Shown here piece after piece: positions 29,306 through 37,471 of a DNA stretch of 64,000 bases (within the stretch, counting starts at the first letter, position 1; the number at the start of each line of letters is the position of its first letter). The notes below the pieces were generated by a model. It did not search any database. It was not told the origin of the DNA and saw only the letters and a program-made list of their open reading frames with translations. A program made the position numbers and the translations under genes. The DNA is from Candidatus Thiodiazotropha sp. LNASS1 (lineage in GTDB: Bacteria; Pseudomonadota; Gammaproteobacteria; Chromatiales; Chromatiaceae). The stretch lies in contig NZ_OZ156465.1 in assembly GCF_964212655.1 (NCBI RefSeq), positions 3,906,001 through 3,970,000 on the forward strand. The letters are read 5' to 3'.

Positions 29306-29481
29306 GCCGCGAATGAACGCCAATCACCGCAAATGATCGCGAAAAGGGTGATTAGGCTTGATTAGTGTTAACAGACCCTAGGACGAATTATGCCGAATGA
29401 ATAATCAGTGCCATGGTATTAGTGTCACTGCCTTACTTTTTTATTTGCGTTTATTTGCGGTGATTGGCGTTTATTCGCGGC
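29306..29481. repeat. Inverted-repeat element with 29-bp arms, carrying a CTAG-family end inside
   Basis: The arms run 29306-29334 and 29453-29481 and are complementary over 29 bp with one mismatch (CACCGCAAAT and ATTTGCGGTG at their inner ends). Between them, at 29360-29381, lies ATTAGTGTTAACAGACCCTA, the terminal motif of the CTAG-bounded family. It has no coding capacity. Confidence 0.75.
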
Positions 29482-29495
29482 CTGCTTCTTCTCTA

Positions 29496-30749
29496 TCAGA
29501 TCGCCAGCAGTTCCCGCAGCTCCCTTATCTGGTCTTTCGCATTGTCTATGATGCCGATAGAGTGCCTCGGGGTTAGCTTGCCGAGTGCCAGCTTATGAAA
29601 TGCGGGTACCAGGTCCAGGCGGGGAAGGGTGTGTATCCTGGAAGTGCCGACATAGGCATGCAACTGGGCAACAACGACCAAATCAACGTAGTCGGGTTCA
29701 TGACTGATATCCTCCATCCAATCCTCCGCATGCAGGGCAGCCTGTACGAAGTAGTCTGGAAACTCCCATTTGCGTAGCACCATTGCTCCTACTTCAGCCT
29801 TCAGGTGATCGATGATCATATCGAGCTGTTTGGGGTTTTCCTCTAATTCGGGTCTTCGAGTGGCTGCACCGAGGATGGCGAGTGCGCCGATATCGTGCAA
29901 CAGGCCGCATAACAGGGCCTGATCATTTTCCAGACCGGGAGTGACTTGAGCCAGTTCGTGGCAGATGGGCGCCACGTAGCTGAGGTGTTTCCAGAGATCT
30001 ACCATGCGCTTTTTCAAGGGTTTTGAGCGGCTGCTGAAAAGCTTACCCAGGGCGAAGCTGATCACCAGATTGTGTGTGACGGAGCGTCCCAGGCGGGTTA
30101 CGGCATCGGGAAGATTGTCGATCGGTTGCTTGCCTCGGTATGCGGCGCTGTTAACCACATTGATAATCCGTGCGGCAACCGTGGGATCGGCCTGTACCAC
30201 GCGGGCGATCTCTTCACTGTCGGTATTGGAGTCATTGATAACTTTGGCGATACGCATAGTGATATCGGGCATGCTGGGCAGCTCAAGCGTACCGTTCTTG
30301 ATTGCTTCATAGAACTCCCAGTAGAGGGTATCTTCCGGGCCTTGCGCATCTTTCAATTCTATGGTCTGGTTGGTACGGGCATTGGCCACCGGCGGAAGAC
30401 GCTTGATTGCGTCATGCAGCTCCCTGGGTATACACAGCATGTCCACTGCGCTAACGCAGGTAATGTGATCCTTATTGGGTGACTTTTCCGCCAGTGGTGA
30501 GAGGCTGCATGGCTGATCGGCCTGGCAGGTCAGCCGTTTTCCATCCTCTGAAACCACCTCGACCTGACCCTCCAACAGGTAATAGATCTGCTCTGTCCGT
30601 TCTCCCACGGTTGCAATTCCGACCCCGGCGTTTTGGTGCTCTACATGGGTTTCGCTCAAAACATAATCCAGAACCCGCTTGGGCAGATTTCTGAGGAGAG
30701 GCACTCTCTTGATACGGTTGCTTGTGACTGAGGTTACTCTTTGAATCAT
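29496..30749 (-). CDS. HDOD domain protein with N-terminal cyclic-nucleotide-binding-like domain
   Basis: Protein of 417 residues. The N-terminal part (about 20-110) resembles a cNMP-binding beta barrel (YYLLEGQVEVVSEDGKRL). The HDOD domain (about 150-360) begins LPSMPDITMRIAKVINDSNT, with LCGLLHDIGALAIL in the middle. HDOD proteins act in signalling without a proven catalytic role. I chose the ATG at 30749 (MIQRVTSV) because the open frame further upstream, to 31127, is antisense to ispF and does not look like protein. Confidence 0.85.
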   Translation of the reverse strand: MIQRVTSVTSNRIKRVPLLRNLPKRVLDYVLSETHVEHQNAGVGIATVGERTEQIYYLLEGQVEVVSEDGKRLTCQADQPCSLSPLAEKSPNKDHITCVSAVDMLCIPRELHDAIKRLPPVANARTNQTIELKDAQGPEDTLYWEFYEAIKNGTLELPSMPDITMRIAKVINDSNTDSEEIARVVQADPTVAARIINVVNSAAYRGKQPIDNLPDAVTRLGRSVTHNLVISFALGKLFSSRSKPLKKRMVDLWKHLSYVAPICHELAQVTPGLENDQALLCGLLHDIGALAILGAATRRPELEENPKQLDMIIDHLKAEVGAMVLRKWEFPDYFVQAALHAEDWMEDISHEPDYVDLVVVAQLHAYVGTSRIHTLPRLDLVPAFHKLALGKLTPRHSIGIIDNAKDQIRELRELLAI

Positions 30750-30872
30750 GTACTTGTCGCTCTGTGGAGGGTTCCTTTGATTGTACGGGCGGTATTTAAT
30801 CTGAGCTTTACGTACAATGTCAGAACATATTATCGACACTACACTATGACACTTTAAGGTGGGGTGACACGC

Positions 30873-31358
30873 ATGCGTATAGGACAGGGTTATGATGCCC
30901 ATCGATTTGAACCCGGTTCGCGCCTTGTGCTCGGGGGTATTGAAGTGCCCCATGATCATGGCTTGAAGGCCCACTCGGACGGGGATGTTCTGATTCATGC
31001 CCTGTGTGATGCCCTGCTGGGCGCGGCCGGTCTTGGCGATATCGGCAGACACTTTCCCGATGACGATCCGTCCTATGCCGGGATCGATAGCCGGATACTG
31101 TTGCGACGGGTGATGGAACAACTCCACAGCAAGGGTTTACAGGTCTCCAATGCGGATATGACTATTGTCGCTCAACAGCCAAAACTGGCTCCCTATTTGG
31201 GTGCCATGCGCGACTGCTTGGCCGGGGATCTGCAGCTTGAGGGGCAACGCATCAATATCAAGGCGACCACCACCGAAGGCATGGGCTTTACCGGGCGTGG
31301 TGAAGGCATTGCCGCCCTGGCTACTGTGTTGTTGGAGGAGCGTAGGCTTGTCGACTGA
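30873..31358 (+). CDS. ispF: 2-C-methyl-D-erythritol 2,4-cyclodiphosphate synthase
   Basis: Fifth step of the MEP pathway; a trimeric zinc enzyme. 161 residues. Motifs: MRIGQGYDAHRFEPG (metal-binding Asp and His), HSDGDVLIHALCDALLGAAG and TTTEGMGFTGRGEGIAA. I chose the ATG at 30873 with AGGTGG about 8 bases upstream; the GTG at 30864 is an alternative. It overlaps the truD start by 11 bp. Confidence 0.96.
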   Translation: MRIGQGYDAHRFEPGSRLVLGGIEVPHDHGLKAHSDGDVLIHALCDALLGAAGLGDIGRHFPDDDPSYAGIDSRILLRRVMEQLHSKGLQVSNADMTIVAQQPKLAPYLGAMRDCLAGDLQLEGQRINIKATTTEGMGFTGRGEGIAALATVLLEERRLVD

Positions 31359-32391
31359 TCCTCCTTGGCAACCCCTTGAAAAGATGCCGTGCGCAAGCGG
31401 CCCTACCCTTGGAAGTGGGGTGATACGCGCTACCCCTGACGATTTTCAGGTAGACGAGATACTGGGCTTCGAACCCGACGGTGAGGGTGAGCATCTGCTG
31501 TTGCATATCAAAAAGCGGCAGACCAATACTCACTGGCTGGCCGGGCAATTGGCCAGGCTGGCTGGCATCCCCGGTAATGACGTCAGTTATGCGGGCATGA
31601 AAGACCGGCATGCGGTGACGACCCAGTGGTTCTCCCTGCGCATGGCGGGTCGCCCCGAGCCGGATTGGGGACAGCTGGAGAGTGATCTAGTAGAGATTCT
31701 GCAGGTGCATCGGCATCGCCGCAAGCTGCGCCGGGGAGCCCTGCGGGGAAATCGTTTTCAAATCCGCATTCGGGATCTCAGCGTCGACAGGGAGGAACTG
31801 GTACGGCGTCTGACCCTGCTGCGGGAGCTAGGCATGCCTAACTACTTCGGTGAACAACGTTTTGGCCATGATTACCAGAATCTTGCCCTGGCTGAGCAAC
31901 TCTTTTCTCGAACAAAGCCGCACATGAAGAGGCAGATGCGAGGATTGGTGATCTCAGCGGTGCGATCTCAACTCTTCAATCAGGTTCTGGCTGAACGTAT
32001 TGAGCAAGGGAGCTGGAACATGCCGCTGCGGGGTGATTACTTCAAGCTTGATGGTAGTCGAGCAGGGTTTGCCGATGAGCCGGAACAGAGCGCCGATCTT
32101 TCACGACGTTGTCAATTGCAGGATATTCATCCAAGCGGGCCTATGTGGGGACGTGGCCGTCCTTTGGTCAGCAGTCTGGCCGCTGAACTTGAATCAAAGG
32201 TACTATTGGACTTCGAGGCATGGCGTCATGGTCTCGAATATGTAGGCCTGGAACAGGAACGAAGACCATTGCGGATACGTTTGCATGATCTCGCATGGTA
32301 TTTCAGCGGAGATGGGTGCCTGGAATTGAGTTTTTTTCTGCCTGCAGGCAGCTTCGCTACCGTATTGTTGCGTGAACTGGTCGACTACTGA
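31348..32391 (+). CDS. truD: tRNA pseudouridine(13) synthase TruD
   Basis: Makes pseudouridine-13 in tRNA. 347 residues. The catalytic Asp is in VSYAGMKDRHAVTTQWFSL. Other family segments are ATPDDFQVDEILGFEPDGEG, GMPNYFGEQRFGHDYQN and GPMWGRG. I favour the TTG at 31348 because GGAGGAG lies 8 bases upstream and it gives the usual short leader before the first beta strand. The ATG at 31384 is the alternative. The ispF-truD order is common in gammaproteobacteria. Confidence 0.93.
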   Translation: MSTDPPWQPLEKMPCASGPTLGSGVIRATPDDFQVDEILGFEPDGEGEHLLLHIKKRQTNTHWLAGQLARLAGIPGNDVSYAGMKDRHAVTTQWFSLRMAGRPEPDWGQLESDLVEILQVHRHRRKLRRGALRGNRFQIRIRDLSVDREELVRRLTLLRELGMPNYFGEQRFGHDYQNLALAEQLFSRTKPHMKRQMRGLVISAVRSQLFNQVLAERIEQGSWNMPLRGDYFKLDGSRAGFADEPEQSADLSRRCQLQDIHPSGPMWGRGRPLVSSLAAELESKVLLDFEAWRHGLEYVGLEQERRPLRIRLHDLAWYFSGDGCLELSFFLPAGSFATVLLRELVDY

Positions 32392-32643
32392 TCGGATTGG
32401 TTGCTGACCGTTTTGGGTGAATCGAAACGACTTGTTTTTCTTCGCATTTTATCCACTCATTGAATACCCTGAAGAATAGGGGTGGTAAAAGGCCTCTGTC
32501 GGGATAGGATTGCTATTGAGAGTCAGAATCTTCAGAATCAGTGACAGCCATATACCCGACTCTGTTGCACATGGGTGAGGATGCAGGAATATGAGATTCA
32601 CCAATAGTGTTCGCCCTCAATATCTTTACCACAAGGCGCACCA

Positions 32644-33687
32644 ATGAAGGGCTCGTTACGCCAATTCTGTTGCGCCGTTCAACGGAATTGTCATATCTCG
32701 GATGCGCGTCATGGCGCCGACTATGGTCTCTGTACCTACCTGCTGAAAATGCGCGAATACTACCGCTGGGAGAATGGACTCGACTACGGAGCATCGTTGA
32801 CCAACGAATCGGTAGGCGAGTGGCTGACACGGCGGGAGCAGCTTTGGGATTCCCTCAGTGATGACGATTTCACCCCCCTGCCGTTTGCAGGCCGGTTATT
32901 CGATCCCTTTGATGTGGATCGGATCAATGAACTGCTCGATCCCTTTGGCCTGGTCTATAGCGCGGGCTACGGTTCCAGCAACAAACCCCTCTTTTTCCTT
33001 GGCCATCTGGAACGCAGGGAAGAGCCCGGTGGTGCCTCTGTATGGGTTGCCGGGCGTGAACTGGCACGTGATCTGATGGCCCCTGCTGCAATGTGTCAAG
33101 GCGATCGAATCTTCATCCGTCAAGAGTCGTTCCGGCGCCTGCTATGGGAGAAGCTGGAAAACTGGCGTTGGCACCGTCCGGATAATGCCATGGGCCGGGC
33201 ATTTGCCTATTACGATTTTGAGGATGATCTTGAGCATGCCCTCGATCAGATGGTGGAACAGGAGTTGGATGTGGTTCTACTGCATGAGCAGGGTGAGTAT
33301 CATGCGGGGAAACTGCTGGGCGAGGAATGGAATCAGCTACTGACGGCGCTTGGGCATTCACCGGCTGAATTGATGGTGCGTGCGGTACGCGATCATTGGG
33401 CAGACTGTCAGGTTACACTGCCTCGCCTCATCGAGCGGGAAGATCGCGCCTCGGTCCATTTTTTTGTCGGTGGGCTTAGCGGTATGCGTAAAACCCTCTT
33501 TCCCAGCCTCATCACCGCCTACGAGAGATGGCATGCAGAGGGTGATTGGCGGCCCCTGAAAGTGTCCATCCAGGAGGGCAGGGAACACTGGTCGGCATTG
33601 GCTGGGGAAGTGCTGAAGATCCACCGAGAGCAGCCAAATCAGGCCCGGGTCGATATCAAGTCTTTGCTGGAGGGTAACAAGCTGTAA
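32644..33687 (+). CDS. Conserved protein, probably Sfum_1244 family
   Basis: Soluble protein of 347 residues. The N-terminal segment QRNCHISDARHGADYGLCTY, running on into LLKMREYYRWENG, is what I associate with the Sfum_1244 family, which has no assigned function; this recognition is from memory and not certain. No TM segments, no obvious nucleotide or metal motif beyond Cys and His in the first 30 residues. It is monocistronic. The 250-bp gap upstream shows nothing distinctive. Confidence 0.7.
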   Translation: MKGSLRQFCCAVQRNCHISDARHGADYGLCTYLLKMREYYRWENGLDYGASLTNESVGEWLTRREQLWDSLSDDDFTPLPFAGRLFDPFDVDRINELLDPFGLVYSAGYGSSNKPLFFLGHLERREEPGGASVWVAGRELARDLMAPAAMCQGDRIFIRQESFRRLLWEKLENWRWHRPDNAMGRAFAYYDFEDDLEHALDQMVEQELDVVLLHEQGEYHAGKLLGEEWNQLLTALGHSPAELMVRAVRDHWADCQVTLPRLIEREDRASVHFFVGGLSGMRKTLFPSLITAYERWHAEGDWRPLKVSIQEGREHWSALAGEVLKIHREQPNQARVDIKSLLEGNKL

Positions 33688-33703
33688 TTGACCAGCAGCC
33701 TGT

Positions 33704-34033
33704 TTATGGCGTCTGGCTGTTGAAGCTTGTCTCTTCCGGAACACCGGTGTTGTCGATGACCACCTGTTTGACATTTGGCATTCGGGACAGGATATAGCCG
33801 CCCATCATCAAGGCGAGTTGTTCATTATCGTTTTCCAGGGCGGTTAGCAATTTGCCGGCGACCAGTTGGCAGCGTTGAGTTGGATTAGGGTTTTTTACCC
33901 ATCTTTGGCCAATTTGCCAACCCCTGTCCATGTCTTTATCCATGTTGTCGAAGGACGTGCGCATGGTTTCAAGATAACCATCGGGGATCTTCAGGTCCAT
34001 TGACCAGTCATCAATAATTAGATTAAGTTGCAT
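33704..34033 (-). CDS. Conserved hypothetical protein, 109 residues
   Basis: Small acidic protein: MQLNLIIDDWSMDLKIPDGY at the start, then MDRGWQIGQRWVKNPN and KLLTALENDNEQLALMMGGY, ending in a predicted strand (VKQVVIDNTGVPEE). It looks like a folded single domain. I do not recognise a named family. It is convergent with the Sfum_1244-like gene. Confidence 0.65.
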   Translation of the reverse strand: MQLNLIIDDWSMDLKIPDGYLETMRTSFDNMDKDMDRGWQIGQRWVKNPNPTQRCQLVAGKLLTALENDNEQLALMMGGYILSRMPNVKQVVIDNTGVPEETSFNSQTP

Positions 34034-34138
34034 GACCCTGTAAAAATAAAAACTACTTGGTGATTCCGTTGAGAAGCTTCTGCCTCGATCAGGGCTTCAG
34101 CAGCTATGATCAGGCTCCAGAGAGGTAAAATCAAGCAT

Positions 34139-34525
34139 ATGGATGATCGGGAATTACTCGCATTGGTCGAGCTTGGAGGATATCCCAACTTGGTGCCTCT
34201 CTATCAACGCTATGGCTATCGAGTGGAGATGGTCAATTCGGTTCGCAAGGCGCAGGCATGGCTGAAGCGGCACAGACCCAGCGTTGTTGTGGCGGAGTTT
34301 TATGCCGATCCTCAATTTCGCGATCGACTCAGTAATCTTGAATCTCTGCTCGCCACGCTTCAGCGTTATCAGGCGAATGCGAATGCGAATGCGAAGGTGA
34401 TTGTGTTGTTAGATAAAAAACACCTGGATAATTTAGAGAAAGTGAAACAACGCTATCCTGTGCATGCTGTTTTAACCTTCCCCCTCAACGAGCCAGGCAT
34501 GCAGGCCGTGTTGGAGAATCTGTAA
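34139..34525 (+). CDS. Hypothetical protein upstream of the Fe(II) dioxygenase
   Basis: Protein of 128 residues with alternating strands and helices (PSVVVAEFYAD, AKVIVLLDKKHL, HAVLTFPLNEP), similar in rhythm to a receiver-like alpha/beta fold but without its Asp motif. It contains an Ala-Asn run encoded by a GCGAAT repeat (34373-34395). It is 10 bp upstream of the dioxygenase gene and likely co-transcribed. The start could instead be the ATG at 34106. Confidence 0.6.
   Translation: MDDRELLALVELGGYPNLVPLYQRYGYRVEMVNSVRKAQAWLKRHRPSVVVAEFYADPQFRDRLSNLESLLATLQRYQANANANAKVIVLLDKKHLDNLEKVKQRYPVHAVLTFPLNEPGMQAVLENL
34373..34395 (+). repeat. Intragenic hexamer repeat, GCGAAT x3 plus a partial unit
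   Basis: Perfect GCGAAT units encode alternating Ala-Asn inside the ORF at 34139-34525. The reading frame survives any change in copy number. Confidence 0.8.
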
Positions 34526-34535
34526 GGAGAAGCGG

Positions 34536-35210
34536 ATGCTGGTGCAAATCGATGATCTTTTACAGCAGGCGCAGTTGGACAAGATCGATCAAATATTGTC
34601 GCAGGCGGAATTCGTCGATGGCAAGTTGACTGCAGGCAAAGCGGCACAGCGGGTGAAAAACAACCAGGAGTTGAAGGGTGAGCCAAGGCAGATGGAGCTG
34701 CTGATACGAATACTCACCAGTGCCATGGCGAATAATGTGACCTTTCGTTCTGCGGTCCTGCCATACCGCATGGCAGATCCTATTTTCGCCCGCTACCAAC
34801 CGGGCATGACCTATGGCGACCATGTGGATGACCCGTTGATGGGGCTCAGCGGACAACGCTTTCGCAGCGACGTCTCAATGACAATCTTCCTGCGTGAACC
34901 CGAGACCTATGAGGGTGGGGAGTTGGTGGTGCGCACCACATTTGGAGACAAACGGGTAAAGTTACCTGCGGGCAGTGCGGTGATCTATCCCTCATCGAGT
35001 CTGCACCATGTCGCTGAGGTGACCAAGGGAGAACGCCTGGTGGCACTGGCTTGGATTCAAAGTTACGTGCGGGATCCGGCGAAACGTGAGCTGTTGTATG
35101 AACTGGATCAAGCCAGGGAGCATCTGTTGGCAACGGTGCCGGACACAGAGAGCACCGGTTTAGTGGACAAGTCCTACACAAATCTGTTGCGGATGTGGGG
35201 GGATGTATAG
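34536..35210 (+). CDS. Fe(2+)-dependent 2-oxoglutarate dioxygenase, PiuC/YbiX family
   Basis: PKHD-type hydroxylase of 224 residues. The Fe(II) ligands are His and Asp in YGDHVDDPLM and the distal His in SSLHHVAEVTKGERLVALAW; the Arg of the 2-oxoglutarate site is in the same segment. Length and the C-terminal helical tail match PiuC/YbiX proteins, which are often linked to iron uptake. The true substrate is unknown. It is downstream of a hypothetical gene (gap 10 bp) and convergent with the sigma factor gene. Confidence 0.9.
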   Translation: MLVQIDDLLQQAQLDKIDQILSQAEFVDGKLTAGKAAQRVKNNQELKGEPRQMELLIRILTSAMANNVTFRSAVLPYRMADPIFARYQPGMTYGDHVDDPLMGLSGQRFRSDVSMTIFLREPETYEGGELVVRTTFGDKRVKLPAGSAVIYPSSSLHHVAEVTKGERLVALAWIQSYVRDPAKRELLYELDQAREHLLATVPDTESTGLVDKSYTNLLRMWGDV

Positions 35211-35242
35211 TTGCTGCCAGACTGTGGTGTTCACTCTCGAAG

Positions 35243-35827
35243 TCATGTTTCCAAACACCCCCTCAGTTGCTCCAGGCCTCTGCGAATCTGTGTCTTGACA
35301 GTACCTATCGGCGTATTGGTCCGGCTGGCAAGTTCACTGTGTGTGAGGCCTCTGAAATAGGCCAGACTGATCATCTGTCGCTGGTTTTCATTCAGTTGAT
35401 CCAAACAGGCCATAAGTTGGGTTTTCTCTTTGCTATGTGAACAAAATTGCAACGGCAGAGGCTGTGTGTCTATCTGTTCTATGAAGCTATAGCCATCAGA
35501 CTCCATCACCTCCCGCTGACGTCGCCGTAGATGATCAAGCGCCTGGTTACGAGCAATAGTCGTCATCCATGTCATCGGTGCCGCCAGATGGGTCCGATAG
35601 CTTTCCGCTTTATTCCAGATCTTGATATAAGCATCCTGCAGGCACTCTTGGGCAGTCGCCTCTCTGTTCAGTATATGCAGCACAACACCGTACAGTTTTG
35701 CCGACGTGAGTTGATATAGACGGGCGAACGCACTCCGGTCATTCAATGCACAAGCAGCCAGGAGTTCTTTTAGTTCTTGATTTCTCTGGTTATTATATTT
35801 TGGTTGTTCTTCGTTTACGCTTGACAT
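35243..35827 (-). CDS. ECF-type RNA polymerase sigma factor (sigma-70 family), no adjacent anti-sigma
   Basis: Sigma factor of 194 residues with only regions 2 and 4. Region 2 includes ECLQDAYIKIWNKAESYR and PMTWMTTIARNQALDHLRRR. Region 4 includes LAYFRGLTHSELASRTNTPI then GTVKTQIRRGLEQLR, a HTH. It resembles SigK-like ECF factors, which normally precede an anti-sigma gene; here the downstream neighbour is a convergent dioxygenase 32 bp away, so none is in place. Confidence 0.88.
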   Translation of the reverse strand: MSSVNEEQPKYNNQRNQELKELLAACALNDRSAFARLYQLTSAKLYGVVLHILNREATAQECLQDAYIKIWNKAESYRTHLAAPMTWMTTIARNQALDHLRRRQREVMESDGYSFIEQIDTQPLPLQFCSHSKEKTQLMACLDQLNENQRQMISLAYFRGLTHSELASRTNTPIGTVKTQIRRGLEQLRGCLET

Positions 35828-36371
35828 GACCCACTCCTAGGGAATGTTCTGAATGGTTGTATTGAGCGTAAAGCGTAGATGTCTAGCTATCGTCACAGAT
35901 ATATAACAATTTATGAATGCACAGTCAGAACGGAGAGGGTGGCGGTTGCCTGTAATCCCAACCGAAAGATCTGTCTCAATAATAGATACTGATCACCCTT
36001 GAGATACGATCTGTCCCCGCACCATATCGAGTGATACAGATAACTCTGTATTGTTTAGAAGGCCTGTCTTCATGGAAATCGAGTGGAGGTGACGATCTCG
36101 AACTGTGGGTTTATCCAAACATCGAAGTGCATGGAATGATAATCGTTAACCGGGTGCATCTGCAGTGAGTTTGGTTGTTATATGCGGGTGGGCAGGTAAA
36201 GCTCAGATTCATGCTGCATCGTATGGTTGAGGATGAGCAACTATAAGCGGACCCAATGGCGGATATGGGGAGGTCTATCGGAATGACACGACCGTACCCT
36301 GCAGAATCAACTCAGGGTACGGCTGCCTTGTTTGGAAAGTAACGACGTCAGTCGTTTCGCATCATATTCAA
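35828..36371. other. Intergenic region, about 540 bp
   Basis: Contains the sigma factor promoter region and, at 36292-36322, a perfect 10-bp inverted repeat (CCGTACCCTG / CAGGGTACGG) 50 bp past the DsrC-like gene. The hairpin lacks a T run on either strand, so it is either a weak terminator or an operator. I see no ORF I would support. Confidence 0.5.
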
Positions 36372-36716
36372 TCAGTAACCACCCTTGCGCTTGGTCTCGG
36401 GCAGACCGGCGATTTTGCTTGCCTGTTTCGCCGGTCCCTTGGGGAAGTGAATGTAGAGGGATTTTGCATCCACTTTGCCCTCGTCGGTCCACACACCCTT
36501 GAAGTGTTTGACCATATTGCGCTCGTTGGGCTGGTTGCCATTGTTATTGAAATATTCGTCGCGCAGAAAGTTGATGATTTCCCAAGCCTTTTCGCTCAGA
36601 TTGATGCCTTCGCTGTCAGCGATGGCCTTGGCCACATCCTCGCTCCATTCAGTGTGATCGACCAGGTAGCCGTTGGCGTCGGCCTCAATAGTTTTACCGT
36701 TTACTTCATAAGACAT
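36372..36716 (-). CDS. DsrC/TusE family protein lacking both conserved cysteines
   Basis: Protein of 114 residues aligned along its full length with DsrC: an N-terminal NGKTIEADANGYLVDHTEWS, a central LSEKAWEIINFLRDEYF and a C-terminal arm FPKGPAKQASKIAGLPETKR. In true DsrC the arm reads KQAC and ends in a penultimate Cys; here the first is Ser and the tail is KRKGGY, so neither sulfur-carrying Cys exists. Such Cys-free homologues have been proposed to be regulatory (RspA-type). It is the last gene of a minus-strand group starting near 38423 and beside the dsr operon. Confidence 0.88.
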   Translation of the reverse strand: MSYEVNGKTIEADANGYLVDHTEWSEDVAKAIADSEGINLSEKAWEIINFLRDEYFNNNGNQPNERNMVKHFKGVWTDEGKVDAKSLYIHFPKGPAKQASKIAGLPETKRKGGY

Positions 36717-36798
36717 TGATCTCTCCTTACAAACAGATACAACGGCGGGGTCATTTCCCCGTCTATTTTGGAATTTATTCGGTTATAGGCGCGGTATC

Positions 36799-37467
36799 TT
36801 ATACAGTCTTGTGTGGTACAAACAAGCCAAAGCCGCGAATTCGATGAGGGCCGATACCGTACTCCTGTAATGTGACCGCATCGTCCAGGGATAATCCGGC
36901 GACCATCAGGCTACGGGTAAGGAGTGGTGCCTGCGGGGTGGTGAACAGGGTGCCTTTACCGCACAGTACCTTTTTAAAACGCAGGTTGAGAGACTGCAAT
37001 GACTCGACCGCAGACTGAACAAACTCATCCTCGCTCTGACCGGTCTCACAGGCCAGGTAACGGCAGTAGAGCGTTGTGGTCATTGCGAGAAACCGGGTGT
37101 GCGACTTGCCGATCTCCATTGCAAATCCATCGATGTCCAGGGTTTTACCGCTGAGTTCGGCGGCATCGTCGAGCCTCTCTTTTGGCAGTCTCAGGATCAG
37201 AGGTGTGCGACGAGAGAGATAGAGGGTTTCGCCACCGTCGCTGGGCCTTTCCCAGCCATTGCCTGAGTCGGCGCCGTAAATCAGGTGGAGACCGGCTTGC
37301 GGCTCCAGGGGAAACCAGGGCAGTTCTCTATGTATCGCATCGGAGAGGGACCAGGCATGGTCGACGGGCAGAGAGGGGCATTTGATCCTGAATATCAGAT
37401 CGACCACATTATCCGGTACCACAAACTGCTCTTCATCCTGTTCTTCCTGCCAGAAGGTCGCGTTCAT
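36799..37467 (-). CDS. Cas6/Cmx6-like RNA-binding protein, orphan
   Basis: Protein of 222 residues. It resembles the Cas6 family called Cmx6 in type I-MYXAN systems: VVDLIFRIKCPSLPVDHAWS at the N-terminus with a candidate catalytic His, GADSGNGWERP, LYLSRRTPLILRLPKERLDD, LLTRSLMVAGLSLDDAV, and a C-terminal glycine-rich loop GIGPHRIRGFGLFVPHK, the Cas6 RNA-binding signature. There is no CRISPR array and no other cas gene in the 64 kb. It lies 4 bp from the unknown gene upstream and 82 bp from the DsrC-like gene downstream. Its RNA target, if any, is unknown. Confidence 0.75.
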   Translation of the reverse strand: MNATFWQEEQDEEQFVVPDNVVDLIFRIKCPSLPVDHAWSLSDAIHRELPWFPLEPQAGLHLIYGADSGNGWERPSDGGETLYLSRRTPLILRLPKERLDDAAELSGKTLDIDGFAMEIGKSHTRFLAMTTTLYCRYLACETGQSEDEFVQSAVESLQSLNLRFKKVLCGKGTLFTTPQAPLLTRSLMVAGLSLDDAVTLQEYGIGPHRIRGFGLFVPHKTV

Positions 37468-37471
37468 TTAA

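Noticed and set aside
30750-31127. N-terminal extension of the HDOD gene
   Set aside because: It is antisense to ispF and lacks protein-like character; the ATG at 30749 gives a normal domain start.
36292-36322. Perfect 10-bp inverted repeat as a terminator of the DsrC-like gene
   Set aside because: No T run on either strand, so it is recorded only as a hairpin within the intergenic entry.
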